Origin: CAVOJV01 sp963696325
GTDB lineage: Bacteria > Pseudomonadota > Gammaproteobacteria > Competibacterales > Competibacteraceae
Reading direction: 5' to 3'
Length of the DNA: 29,701 nucleotides
Assembly: GCA_963696325.1 (NCBI GenBank)
Contig: CAVOJV010000045.1
Span: forward strand, 1 to 29,701
A program made the position numbers and the translations under genes. The notes under the pieces are model-generated. The model saw only the letters and a list, made by a program, of their open reading frames with translations, was not told the origin of the DNA and did no database searches. Shown one piece after another: positions 15,772 to 23,893 of this stretch. Numbering within the stretch: the stretch's first letter is position 1; each line of letters begins with the position of its first letter.

Positions 15772-16272
15772 ATGCCCGACTGGGTGCTGCTGGGGCGGGT
15801 CGCTGGCCTGCATGGATTGCAGGGCTGGGTAAAGGTATTTTCGCATACCCAGCCCCGCGAGGGCATCGCGGACTATGACCCTCTGTATGTGGCTAGCAAG
15901 GGCGAATGGCGGCCGCTGTGTGTCGAGGAGGCGCGTCAGCAGGGCAAGGGTGTGGTCCTGAAATTCGTAGGCTATGCCGATCGGGATGCGGCCACCGCGC
16001 TGTTGGGCTGTGACATTGCGGTGCGCCGGGAACAACTGCCACCGCCCAGCCCCGGCGAATATTACTGGGCTGATCTGCTAGGACTGCGAGTCGTGACAGT
16101 CGACGGCATGGAACTGGGCAGGGTGCAAAACCTGTTGGAAACGGGGGCCAACGACGTCATCGTGGTCGCCGGTGAACGGGAACGCCTTATTCCGTTTTTG
16201 CGGGGCACGGTGGTGGTGGCTATAGACCTTGACCAGGGTTTGCTGCGGGTGGACTGGGACCCGGCGTTTTAA
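15772..16272 (+). CDS. rimM: 16S rRNA processing protein RimM
   Basis: Ribosome maturation factor that binds S19 in the head of the 30S particle. 166 residues. N-terminal RimM domain with LGRVAGLHGLQGWVKVFS, C-terminal PRC-barrel beginning EYYWADLLGLRV and including LLETGANDVIVV and ERLIPFL. Usual length and operon place, between rpsP and trmD. No clear Shine-Dalgarno is seen before ATG 15772, which suggests coupling to rpsP translation. Confidence 0.95.
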   Translation: MPDWVLLGRVAGLHGLQGWVKVFSHTQPREGIADYDPLYVASKGEWRPLCVEEARQQGKGVVLKFVGYADRDAATALLGCDIAVRREQLPPPSPGEYYWADLLGLRVVTVDGMELGRVQNLLETGANDVIVVAGERERLIPFLRGTVVVAIDLDQGLLRVDWDPAF

Positions 16273-16284
16273 CGCCCATTGTCG

Positions 16285-17067
16285 ATGCCCGCTATGATGC
16301 GCGTCGACGTCATTACCCTGTTCCCCGGGATGTTCGCGGCCCTCGTGGATTGCGGCGTCACGGGCAGGGCCTTCGCGCAGGGCCTGTTGGAGCTGGCGAC
16401 CTGGAACCCTCGGGATGACGCCCAGGATCGCCACCGTACGGTGGACGACCGTCCTTATGGAGGCGGACCCGGCATGGTCATGAAAGTGCAGCCGCTGCGC
16501 GATGCGCTGCAGCGTGCTCGCCAGGCGGCGTGCTCCCGGGGCCGGACAATTCAGCTCAGCCCTCAGGGCCGGCCGCTGGATCAGGCTGGTGTTCGGGAAC
16601 TCGCCCGGGAACCGCATCTGATTCTGATCGCGGGGCGCTATGAGGGGATTGATGAGCGCTTCGTAACGTCGCAGGTGGATGAGGAATGGTCGATTGGCGA
16701 CTATGTGCTCAGCGGTGGCGAACTGGCGGCGATGGTGCTGATCGATGCGGTTACCCGCTTGCTGCCTGGCGCGCTGGGGGACGAGCAATCAGCCTACCAG
16801 GACTCCTTCATGGATGGCCTGCTGGATTGTCCACATTACACGCGGCCTGAGGAGATCGACGGCAGGCGGGTGCCGGCGGTTCTGTTAAGCGGCGACCATG
16901 CCGCTATCGCCCGCTGGCGGCTGCGGGAAGCGCTGGGCCGCACCTGGCTGCGCCGGCCGGACTTGCTGGCGCGGACGCGACTGGATGAACAGCGGCAAGC
17001 GTTGCTGGATGAATTTATCCGAGAACATGAACAAGGGGTTTCCGAGTCACACCGGAAGCCCGGCTAA
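16285..17067 (+). CDS. trmD: tRNA (guanine-N1)-methyltransferase TrmD
   Basis: Methylates G37 of tRNAs with G at position 36, using S-adenosylmethionine, and prevents +1 frameshifting. SPOUT fold with a trefoil knot: RVDVITLFPGMF at the start, RPYGGGPGMVMK, IAGRYEGIDERF, and the cofactor knot SIGDYVLSGGELAAM. I use ATG 16285 (260 residues); ATG 16297 (MRVDVIT) fits homologues equally well, and TTG 16279 is open but unlikely. None has a good ribosome site, and only 12 bases separate it from rimM, so translation is probably coupled. The C-terminal domain (RPDLLARTRLD) is intact. Confidence 0.95.
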   Translation: MPAMMRVDVITLFPGMFAALVDCGVTGRAFAQGLLELATWNPRDDAQDRHRTVDDRPYGGGPGMVMKVQPLRDALQRARQAACSRGRTIQLSPQGRPLDQAGVRELAREPHLILIAGRYEGIDERFVTSQVDEEWSIGDYVLSGGELAAMVLIDAVTRLLPGALGDEQSAYQDSFMDGLLDCPHYTRPEEIDGRRVPAVLLSGDHAAIARWRLREALGRTWLRRPDLLARTRLDEQRQALLDEFIREHEQGVSESHRKPG

Positions 17068-17086
17068 GTACACAGAGGAACCCATT

Positions 17087-17431
17087 ATGAGCAATATCAT
17101 TGAGCAACTAGAAAAAGAGCAGATGACCCGCGAAGTGCCGCCGTTCGCGCCGGGCGATACCGTGGTCGTGCAGGTCAAGGTGAAGGAAGGCAACCGCGAG
17201 CGGTTGCAGGCTTTTGAAGGGGTGGTTATCGGCAAGCGCAACCGCGGCCTCAATTCCGCCTTCACGGTGCGCAAGATTTCCCATGGCGAGGGCGTCGAGC
17301 GGGTTTTCCAGACCTATAGTCCCGCCATTGCGGATATCACGGTCAAGCGGCGCGGTGATGTGCGGCGGGCCAAGCTGTATTACCTGCGTGGTCTGGAGGG
17401 CAAAGCTGCCCGCATCAAGGAAAAGCTTTAG
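17087..17431 (+). CDS. rplS: Ribosomal protein bL19
   Basis: Large-subunit protein at the 30S-50S interface. 114 residues, as in E. coli (115). ATG 17087 is preceded by AGAGGAAC. Conserved stretches include FAPGDTVVVQVKVKEGNRER, LQAFEGVVIGKRNRG, and RRGDVRRAKLYYLRG. Last gene of the operon: a strong terminator follows 18 bases after the stop. Longer open sequence upstream in this frame overlaps trmD and should be ignored. Confidence 0.97.
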   Translation: MSNIIEQLEKEQMTREVPPFAPGDTVVVQVKVKEGNRERLQAFEGVVIGKRNRGLNSAFTVRKISHGEGVERVFQTYSPAIADITVKRRGDVRRAKLYYLRGLEGKAARIKEKL

Positions 17432-17449
17432 TTGCCAGGGTTAACAGTG

Positions 17450-17484
17450 AAAGCGGGTGATCCAGCGGTGGATCACCCGCTTTT
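17450..17484 (+). terminator. Strong Rho-independent terminator after rplS
   Basis: Perfect 15-bp stem: arm 17450-17464 (AAAGCGGGTGATCCA) and arm 17469-17483, closed by a GCGG tetraloop, running into TTTT then CGTATT. Ends the rpsP operon and separates it from cysQ. Confidence 0.9.
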
Positions 17485-17515
17485 CGTATTCTAGGGTATC
17501 CCGGAAGCAGGTTAT

Positions 17516-18325
17516 ATGCGTGTTGAGCTAACAGCGTTGTTGGAACCGGTGCGCATGCTCGCGGCTGAGGCGGGTGGACGTATCATGGCAGTCTATGGCA
17601 CGGCTTTTACCGTGACCGAGAAAGCTGACGCCAGCCCCTTGACGCTGGCGGATTTGGCTGCTCACGAAGCTATCAGCGCCGGCTTGCGGCGATTGACGCC
17701 AGCTATTCCCGTGCTTTCCGAGGAATCCGCCAGCGTCCCTTTTCAGGAACGTGCGGCCTGGGATGTTTTCTGGCTGGTGGACCCCCTGGATGGGACCAAG
17801 GAGTTCGTCAAGCGCAACGGGGAGTTCACGGTCAACATCGCGTTGATCCAGGGGCATGAGCCAATCCTGGGCGTGGTGCAGGTTCCCGCCAGCGGGCTTT
17901 GCTATGTTGCCGCCCGAGGGCTGGGAGCATTTCGCCTGGAGCCGGGTAAAGCGGCGCAGCGGATAGCGGTGCAGCCTGTGGGGAAGGGAGCGATTCGGGT
18001 GGTGGGCAGCCGTTCCCACGGGGGACCTGGCCTGGAGCGGTTCGTTGCCCGGCTGGGAGAACATAGCCTCGTTACGATAGGCAGTTCTTTGAAGTTCTGC
18101 GTGGTGGCGGAGGGTGGGGCAGATGTCTATCCGCGCCTGGGACCCACCTCGGAATGGGATACCGCCGCCGCCCAGTGCATCGTCGAAGAGGCCGGCGGCC
18201 AGGTAATTGATCTTCAAGGCCAGCGGCTCCTTTACAACGCCAGGGAATCCCTCCTGAATCCCCATTTTCTGGTGATCGGCGATACAGACCACGACTGGCT
18301 GTCGCATCTGTCCACCGCTTCGTGA
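17516..18325 (+). CDS. cysQ: 3'(2'),5'-bisphosphate nucleotidase CysQ
   Basis: Inositol-monophosphatase-fold enzyme that removes the 3' phosphate from PAP (and PAPS), relieving inhibition during sulfate assimilation. 269 residues. The Li+-sensitive phosphatase motifs are present: DASPLTLADLAAHEAI, the metal ligands in LSEES, WLVDPLDGTKEFVKRNGEFT and the C-terminal EWDTAAAQCIVEEAGG. The ATG at 17516 lies after GGAAGCAGG. It starts just after the rplS terminator, so it should have its own promoter, which I cannot pick out. Good match in length; other IMPase-family substrates are possible but the TKEF motif favours CysQ. Confidence 0.92.
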   Translation: MRVELTALLEPVRMLAAEAGGRIMAVYGTAFTVTEKADASPLTLADLAAHEAISAGLRRLTPAIPVLSEESASVPFQERAAWDVFWLVDPLDGTKEFVKRNGEFTVNIALIQGHEPILGVVQVPASGLCYVAARGLGAFRLEPGKAAQRIAVQPVGKGAIRVVGSRSHGGPGLERFVARLGEHSLVTIGSSLKFCVVAEGGADVYPRLGPTSEWDTAAAQCIVEEAGGQVIDLQGQRLLYNARESLLNPHFLVIGDTDHDWLSHLSTAS

Positions 18326-18346
18326 CGGCCAGGTCGGTCAGGTGAA

Positions 18347-18375
18347 CTTGAAAATCCGGCACCATATCCCCAAAT
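18347..18375 (+). promoter_or_regulatory. Sigma-32 (RpoH) heat-shock promoter of htpG
   Basis: CTTGAAA (18347-18353), 14-base spacer, CCCCAAAT (18368-18375). The -35 is a perfect match and the -10 differs by one base from CCCCATNT. It lies 39 bases before the htpG ATG, which is the right position for a heat-shock gene. Confidence 0.8.
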
Positions 18376-18414
18376 CTTATTGCCAAGTTGATCCTAGTAG
18401 GAGAATAGCTCGTC

Positions 18415-20319
18415 ATGACCGTTGAAGCGCACAAGGAAACCCTGGGTTTTCAGGCCGAGGTGCAGCAATTGCTGCACTTGATGATTCACTCACTGTATTC
18501 CAACAAGGAGATCTTTCTGCGCGAACTGATCTCCAACGCCTCCGACGCATGCGACAAATTGCGCTTTGAGGCCCTCACTGACAGCGCGCTGTTCGAGAAT
18601 GATCCGGACCTCAAAATTCGCATGGCTTTTGACAAGGAGGCGCGCACCATTACCATTTCCGACAACGGCATCGGCATGGACCGTCAGGAAGTCGTGGACA
18701 ATATCGGTACTATCGCCCGTTCCGGCACCCGCCAATTTGTCGAGAAGCTGACCGGAGACCAGGCCAAGGATGCCCATCTGATTGGCCAGTTCGGCGTCGG
18801 TTTTTATTCCAGTTTTATCGTTGCCGATAAAGTGACCCTATTCACCCGCCGTGCTGGATTGGGTCCCGAGCACGGGGTACGTTGGGAATCCGCGGGGGAA
18901 GGCGGTTATAGCCTGGAAACCGTGGAAAGGTCCGCCCGCGGCACTGAGGTCACCCTGCATCTGCGCGAGGGGGAAGACGATTTCCTGGAGGAATGGCGGT
19001 TGCGCTCCATCATCACCAAGTACTCCGACCACATTACCCTGCCGGTGGTGATGCAGGTAAAAAAGCCTGCCGAGAAAGAGGGTGAAAAGACCACCGTCGA
19101 GGATGAGACGGTCAACCGCGCTTCCGCCCTCTGGGCTCGTCCCAAGAGCGAACTCAGTGAGGAGGACTATAAGGAATTCTACAAACATGTAGCCCACGAT
19201 TTCGAGGATCCCCTGGTCTGGACCCATAACCGGGTCGAAGGCAAGCTGGAATATATTTCCCTGCTTTATATTCCTGCCCGGCCGCCCTTCGATCTGTGGG
19301 ACCGCGAGCGGCGCCATGGGGTCAAGCTGTATGTAAGGCGGGTATTTATCATGGAAGATGCCGAGCACATGATGCCCCGCTATCTGCGCTTTGTGCGTGG
19401 TGTCATCGACTCCAACGACTTGCCCTTGAATATCTCCAGGGAGATCTTGCAGAGCAACAAGATCATCGACACGATACGGGCGGGATCGGTCAAGAAGGTG
19501 CTGGGCCTGCTGGCTGATCTGGCCAAGAATGAACCCGTCAAGTACGCCAGTTTCTGGAAGGGGTTCGGCGCCGCCCTCAAGGAGGGTCCGGGCGAGGATT
19601 ACGCCAATCGCGAGCAGCTTGCCAAGCTCTTCCGGTTTGCCTCCACCCACGATGACAGCGCCGACCAGCGTGTCAGTCTCGAGGATTATGTGGCGCGCAT
19701 GCGGGAAGGCCAGGACAAGGTCTACTACATCGTCGCCGACAGCCCGGCGGCGGCCAAGCACAGCCCGCATTTGGAAATATTCCGCAAGAGGGGTATCGAA
19801 GTGCTGTTGATGTACGAGCGGGTGGACGAATGGCTAATGGCCCACCTGACGGAGTTCGAAGGCAAATCCTTGCAGTCCGTGGCCAAGGGCGCGCTGGATC
19901 TCGACAAGATAGCCTCCGAGGAGGAAAAGCAAGCGCAGCAGCAGGCGGAAGATACCTTTAAGGATCTGCTGGGCCGGGCCAAGGAAACGCTGGGTGACAA
20001 GGTGAACGAAGTGCGCGTTTCGCAGCGCCTGACCGATTCTCCGGCTTGCCTGGTGGTGGATGAACACGCCATGAGCGCTCATCTGGAGCGACTGCTGCGG
20101 GACGCTGGCCAGGCCATTCCCGGCAGCAAGCCGAACCTCGAACTGAACACCGGTCATCCGCTGGTTATCCGCCTTAAAGAGGAACAGGATCCGGTACGGT
20201 TCGCGGATTGGACTCATCTACTGTTCGAGCAAGCCATGCTGGCTGAGGGTGGGCAATTGGAAGACCCCGCCAGTTTCGTGCAGCGGTTAAACGGTTTGCT
20301 ATTGGCCTTGACCCATTAA
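18415..20319 (+). CDS. htpG: Hsp90-family chaperone HtpG
   Basis: ATP-dependent cytosolic chaperone, active as a dimer. 634 residues, complete. The N-terminal GHKL ATPase has ELISNASDACDKLRF, SDNGIGMDRQEVV, and the lid/glycine motif GQFGVGFYSSFIVADKV. The middle domain contains the catalytic-loop region NDLPLNISREILQ with the conserved Arg. The C-terminal dimerisation domain starts near residue 510. ATG 18415 follows AGGAG (about 10 bases away). Preceded by a near-consensus RpoH promoter, so induced by heat. No terminator is evident after the stop. Confidence 0.97.
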   Translation: MTVEAHKETLGFQAEVQQLLHLMIHSLYSNKEIFLRELISNASDACDKLRFEALTDSALFENDPDLKIRMAFDKEARTITISDNGIGMDRQEVVDNIGTIARSGTRQFVEKLTGDQAKDAHLIGQFGVGFYSSFIVADKVTLFTRRAGLGPEHGVRWESAGEGGYSLETVERSARGTEVTLHLREGEDDFLEEWRLRSIITKYSDHITLPVVMQVKKPAEKEGEKTTVEDETVNRASALWARPKSELSEEDYKEFYKHVAHDFEDPLVWTHNRVEGKLEYISLLYIPARPPFDLWDRERRHGVKLYVRRVFIMEDAEHMMPRYLRFVRGVIDSNDLPLNISREILQSNKIIDTIRAGSVKKVLGLLADLAKNEPVKYASFWKGFGAALKEGPGEDYANREQLAKLFRFASTHDDSADQRVSLEDYVARMREGQDKVYYIVADSPAAAKHSPHLEIFRKRGIEVLLMYERVDEWLMAHLTEFEGKSLQSVAKGALDLDKIASEEEKQAQQQAEDTFKDLLGRAKETLGDKVNEVRVSQRLTDSPACLVVDEHAMSAHLERLLRDAGQAIPGSKPNLELNTGHPLVIRLKEEQDPVRFADWTHLLFEQAMLAEGGQLEDPASFVQRLNGLLLALTH

Positions 20320-20461
20320 GATCTGGGCACTATGGTGACTTCGCGGTGGCGCTGGGCCTTGCCTGGTTACGGGTGGCATGCGCTGGGCGCCAGTGATATG
20401 CTCAAAAAATGGTAAATTTTGCATCGTTGCTAAGTGCCTCATTAACTAGGAGGGGGCTGTT

Positions 20462-20893
20462 ATGATGAAGTTATCCGATTTATTGGCGAAAAAGGGCGCT
20501 AGGGCATTCACCGTACCGGAATCGGCGACCGTGGCGAACGCGATCCGAACCATGTATGAGAACCGGGTCGGTGCGGCGATCGTGCCCTCGGCCAGCGGCG
20601 AACCGGTGGGCATCATTACGGAACGGGATGTGATGCGCCTCTATGCCGAAGGCAAGGGTGACTTCGAAATGCTCCTGATCAAGGACTGCATGACGATCAA
20701 TGTGATCCTGGGCCACCCGGACGACCGGGTAACCGACGTGCTTTCCCTGATGACCGAGAAACGCTTCCGGCACATGCCGGTGGTGCAAGATGGGCAAATC
20801 GTCGGCGTCATTTCCATCGGCGATCTGGTCAAGGCCAAGTTGGAAGAAACGGCTCATGAAGCCCAAGCCCTGCGGGAATACATCACGTCTTGA
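20462..20893 (+). CDS. Stand-alone two-CBS-domain protein
   Basis: Small soluble protein (143 residues) made almost only of two CBS repeats (about 8-62 and 72-128), which normally pair to form an adenine-nucleotide-binding module. Visible pattern: TVANAIRTMYENRVGAAIV, GIITERDVMRLYAEG, then DRVTDVLSLMTEKRFRHMPV and GVISIGDLVKAK. Preceded by AGGAGGGGG. Either of two consecutive ATGs (20462, 20465) could be used. Stand-alone CBS proteins often sense energy state and modulate partner enzymes, but no partner is encoded nearby that I can name. Ends close to a weak hairpin terminator. Confidence 0.85.
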   Translation: MMKLSDLLAKKGARAFTVPESATVANAIRTMYENRVGAAIVPSASGEPVGIITERDVMRLYAEGKGDFEMLLIKDCMTINVILGHPDDRVTDVLSLMTEKRFRHMPVVQDGQIVGVISIGDLVKAKLEETAHEAQALREYITS

Positions 20894-20916
20894 GCGGACC
20901 TAGACCGCTTCTTTTT
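20892..20916 (+). terminator. Hairpin with T-run after the CBS-protein gene
   Basis: AGCGG (20893-20897) pairs with CCGCT (20905-20909) over a seven-base loop, then TCTTTTT. The 5-bp stem is short; it overlaps the CBS-protein stop codon. Confidence 0.45.
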
Positions 20917-21024
20917 AAGCGCTGCAATACGAGGCTAGCGTGCGCTGTTTCGTCCTGGGTAACGCGGTTTTTCCAAGTCGGGTAAAGCAGGCGAATTGGT
21001 AGTCCTTCTCTACTCATTGTGGTC

Positions 21025-21804
21025 ATGTGTGAACTCCTCGGCATGAGTGCCAATGTCCCCACGGACATCTGCTTTAGCTTTACCGGGCTGATGCAGCGAG
21101 GCGGCAAGACCGGTCCCCATCGCGATGGCTGGGGGATTGCTTTCTATGAAGGGCGCGGCTGTCGCGCCTTCCATGATCCTGCTCCCAGTGCGGAATCGGA
21201 AATTGCCCGGTTGGTGCAGCGTTATGCTATCAAGAGCCGGATTGTCGTGAGCCATATCCGGCAGGCCAACCGTGGCCGGGTGTGCCTGGCCAATACCCAT
21301 CCCTTTGCCCGCGAGCTATGGGGACGCACTTGGGTTTTCGCGCACAACGGACAGTTAAAAGGCGTGAAGCGACTGCCTGTGGATTTCTACCATCCTATCG
21401 GGACCACCGATAGCGAGCATGCCTTCTGCTGGATGTTGAGCCGTATCCGTGAACGCTTCCCGCAGTCGCCGCGCCGTCCCCAGACGCTGTGGCGGTGTGT
21501 TCGCGAACTGATGGAGCAGTTGGGCGAGTTGGGTATTTTCAATGTCCTGCTCAGCGATTCCCGCTATCTCTATGCGTATTGCAGCACGCAATTGTCCTGG
21601 TTGACCCGGCGTGCGCCTTTTGGCAGGGCCCAGTTGGTGGATGCCGACTGGGTGGTGGATTTTCAGGAAGAGACCACGCCTGGCGATATCGTCACGGTGG
21701 TGGCGACGTATCCCCTAACCGCTAACGAAGCATGGGTAATCATGCGGCCTGGAGAGTTGGCCGTCTTTGCGGGTGGGTTGATCGCCAGCGGTAATGAGCG
21801 TTAG
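21025..21804 (+). CDS. yafJ: YafJ-type class II glutamine amidotransferase
   Basis: Ntn-hydrolase-type glutaminase of 259 residues, very close to E. coli YafJ as I recall it. I set the start at ATG 21025, because the next codon is the catalytic cysteine (MCELLGMSANVPTDICFSF), exposed after Met removal; an upstream in-frame GTG would bury it. Other active-site parts are present: GPHRDGWGIAFYEG, SHIRQANRG, NTHPFARELWG, FAHNGQL and GTTDSEHAFC. No synthase domain is attached, so the ammonia acceptor is unknown; homologues probably hydrolyse glutamine or a gamma-glutamyl compound. The stop codon overlaps that of the convergent NlpC gene by three bases. Confidence 0.92.
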   Translation: MCELLGMSANVPTDICFSFTGLMQRGGKTGPHRDGWGIAFYEGRGCRAFHDPAPSAESEIARLVQRYAIKSRIVVSHIRQANRGRVCLANTHPFARELWGRTWVFAHNGQLKGVKRLPVDFYHPIGTTDSEHAFCWMLSRIRERFPQSPRRPQTLWRCVRELMEQLGELGIFNVLLSDSRYLYAYCSTQLSWLTRRAPFGRAQLVDADWVVDFQEETTPGDIVTVVATYPLTANEAWVIMRPGELAVFAGGLIASGNER

Positions 21805-22319
21805 CGGCTATTGGAAGCCAGATTATTAGGAGCTATAAACGTTGCGCCGCCGGCCAGGCGGCTGCGCCAGTAGGGTTGGTTGAGATCAACTTTGCTTACC
21901 TGATGGTTGCTGCTGGAGGCATGGATCATCTGGTTGCTGCCCACATAGATGCCGACGTGAGATATCCAGGGCGGATCTGTTGTGAAGAACAGCAAGTCGC
22001 CTGGCAATACATAATCCCGGCGTTTCCCGGCGCTGAAAAGTTGCGCGGCAGTACGCGGCACGCTGATACCGGCCCGCCTGTATGTGTACTGCACCAGCCC
22101 ACTGCAATCGATTCCTGCCGGGGTGTTGCCTCCCAGTACGTAGGGTACCCCTAGCAGTTTCTCGGCAGCGTTCACAATCTGGTGGCGAGTGCCGAAGGCT
22201 GGATCGCTAGTATCCTGTTTGAGTAAGGTGACTGCTGCTAATCGGACGGGCGGAGTCTGGGTGGCGCAGCCGGCCAACAGCAGAATCAAGCAACAGCCAT
22301 GGCGGAAACTGATTGGCAT
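21801..22319 (-). CDS. NlpC/P60 lipoprotein, peptidoglycan endopeptidase
   Basis: Outer-membrane-type lipoprotein of 172 residues that should cut peptide cross-bridges or stem peptides in the cell wall. I start at ATG 22319, which has GGGAGG upstream; the reading frame continues upstream but without support. The signal peptide MPISFRHGCCLILLLAGC has its lipobox cysteine at 18. NlpC/P60 catalytic residues are visible: Cys72 in GIDCSGLVQYTYRRAG, His121 in WISHVGIYVG and a third polar residue His133 in MIHASSS. The size and short linker are as in Spr/MepS-like enzymes. Divergent from slyD, convergent with yafJ. Confidence 0.9.
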   Translation of the reverse strand: MPISFRHGCCLILLLAGCATQTPPVRLAAVTLLKQDTSDPAFGTRHQIVNAAEKLLGVPYVLGGNTPAGIDCSGLVQYTYRRAGISVPRTAAQLFSAGKRRDYVLPGDLLFFTTDPPWISHVGIYVGSNQMIHASSSNHQVSKVDLNQPYWRSRLAGGATFIAPNNLASNSR

Positions 22320-22464
22320 TGGTTTGCCTCCCTGATTATTGGTCGTTTGTGGCTTATTCAGAGTCCAAGTATAGATTCCACTCAACCGAGACGCGAGAGG
22401 GGGGCGCAGACCATATTTATGAGTTATATTGTGGGCTTCTTCATCCATATCAGGTACTGTTTCC

Positions 22465-22944
22465 ATGAAAGCTGCTAATGGCAGGGTCGTTTCCATGCAC
22501 TATACCCTTACTGACGACGCCGGTAATACCATTGATTCCAGCCGCGGTCGCGATCCTTTTGTTTACCTGCATGGTCACGACAACATTATCAGCGGTTTGG
22601 AAGCAGCTTTGGAAGGCGCCGAGGCCGGTTTTAAATCGGCGGTCACCTTGCAGCCTTCCTTAGGATATGGCGAGTACAACCCGAAAGCGGTGTTCGAGGT
22701 GCCCAAGGAGCAGTTTCCAAGCGGCGAGGATATCCAGGTAGGTATGCAGGTCCACGGCGAGGGACCGCAAGGAATAGTCGCTTTTACCGTCGTCGAACTG
22801 ACCGACAATGAGGTGGTATTGGATGGCAACCACCCGCTGGCTGGTAAGACGTTGAGCTTTGATGTGGAGATTATCACCGTGCGGGAAGCGACCGATCAGG
22901 AACTGGAGCATGGACATGTTCACGCCCATGGCCACCATCATTGA
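22465..22944 (+). CDS. slyD: SlyD-type FKBP peptidyl-prolyl isomerase with His-rich tail
   Basis: Cytosolic proline isomerase and chaperone of 159 residues. The FKBP half (1-70 and about 130-150) has RVVSMHYTLTDDAGNTIDSS, FVYLHGHDNIISGLE, and ALEGAEAGFKS. Between them sits the inserted flap (IF) domain, LGYGEYNPKAVFEVPKEQF onward. The last 11 residues are HGHVHAHGHHH, a short histidine tail of the kind SlyD uses to bind nickel for hydrogenase assembly; it is much shorter than in E. coli and has no cysteines. Start chosen at ATG 22465. The ribosome site is weak (CAGGTACTG). Confidence 0.88.
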   Translation: MKAANGRVVSMHYTLTDDAGNTIDSSRGRDPFVYLHGHDNIISGLEAALEGAEAGFKSAVTLQPSLGYGEYNPKAVFEVPKEQFPSGEDIQVGMQVHGEGPQGIVAFTVVELTDNEVVLDGNHPLAGKTLSFDVEIITVREATDQELEHGHVHAHGHHH

Positions 22945-23120
22945 AGGTGACAAATTAACGGCAACTGGCGTCCCTGATCTCTGGGATGGCTGTAAGATAA
23001 CCCCGTTGGACTTTAAGATGAAACCCCTTTGGAAGTGCTTGCCCAGCCGCTCCAGAGTGTTTAGAGTCACCCCCATAACGATATATGCGAACGGCGCAAG
23101 GACAATGCTTGCATACCACC

Positions 23121-23849
23121 ATGACGCTCCGACCACCCAAACGCTTAGCTGAAGTAGCCCCACCCTTCGAACTGAAGGGCAGTTTGTTTACCTTAACGGT
23201 GATGCATTTGCATCAGGCGGAAAAAGCAACTATTGCTTATTACTTGGCCGAAAAAGTCAAGCAAGCACCGGGATTTTTTAACAACGCACCGGTGATCATT
23301 GATTTGGATAGCCTGGCGGATTCCACCATTGTGGATTTCGCGGGATTATATGATTTGTTGCGTGATCAAGGGATGATTCCTGTCGGGGTGCGTCATGGCA
23401 GCGCTGACTTGCAAGCCGCGGCCGTTCTGGCCGGCTTGCCGGTATTGCCGGAAGGCCGTTCCGCCGCCGCCGTGAAAAAACCGGACAAGCCGGAGCCCGA
23501 GTTCGTGCCGGTGGTGCATAACAAGCTGATCGTCCAGCCGGTGCGTTCGGGGCAGCAAATCTATGCGCCTGATGGTGATCTGATTGTGTTAGGGCCGATC
23601 AGCGCCGGCGCCGAGGTGTTGGCGGATGGTAACATCCATATTTATGGTCCTTTGCGTGGCCGCGCCCTGGCTGGCATTAAGGGTGATGTGGAAGCCCGTA
23701 TTTTCTGCCAGAGTCTGGAAGCGGAGTTGGTGTCCATCGCCGGCCGCTATCGGGTTATCGAGGAATTGGATGCCGAGGAACGTGGCAAGGCGGTGCAGAT
23801 TTATTTGTTGGAAGATCGCCTGATCGTCAAGCCCCTGGTTGGGCAATAG
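23121..23849 (+). CDS. minC: Septum-site inhibitor MinC
   Basis: Blocks FtsZ assembly away from mid-cell when recruited to the membrane by MinD. 242 residues from ATG 23121. The N-terminal FtsZ-inhibiting domain (1-115) begins FELKGSLFTLTVMHLHQAE. A short charged Pro/Lys linker leads to the beta-helical MinD-binding domain (about 135-242) with PVRSGQQIYAPDGDLIVLG, SAGAEVLADGNIHIYG and LRGRALAGIKGD. An upstream ATG at 23085 is in frame but adds nothing conserved. No clear ribosome site precedes either start. First gene of minCDE; the 176-base gap before it holds no gene and no convincing promoter. Confidence 0.95.
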   Translation: MTLRPPKRLAEVAPPFELKGSLFTLTVMHLHQAEKATIAYYLAEKVKQAPGFFNNAPVIIDLDSLADSTIVDFAGLYDLLRDQGMIPVGVRHGSADLQAAAVLAGLPVLPEGRSAAAVKKPDKPEPEFVPVVHNKLIVQPVRSGQQIYAPDGDLIVLGPISAGAEVLADGNIHIYGPLRGRALAGIKGDVEARIFCQSLEAELVSIAGRYRVIEELDAEERGKAVQIYLLEDRLIVKPLVGQ

Positions 23850-23893
23850 GCAGGCGATACTGGCTACTCTAGGAGTATTGGGAGGATATAAGT

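Noticed and set aside
18838..19770. 310-codon minus-strand frame opposite htpG
   Set aside because: Shadow of the intact htpG gene.
20340..20400. GCGCTGGGC direct repeats and TGGCGC/GCGCCA arms between htpG and the CBS-protein gene
   Set aside because: Short matches, expected by chance in G+C-rich DNA.
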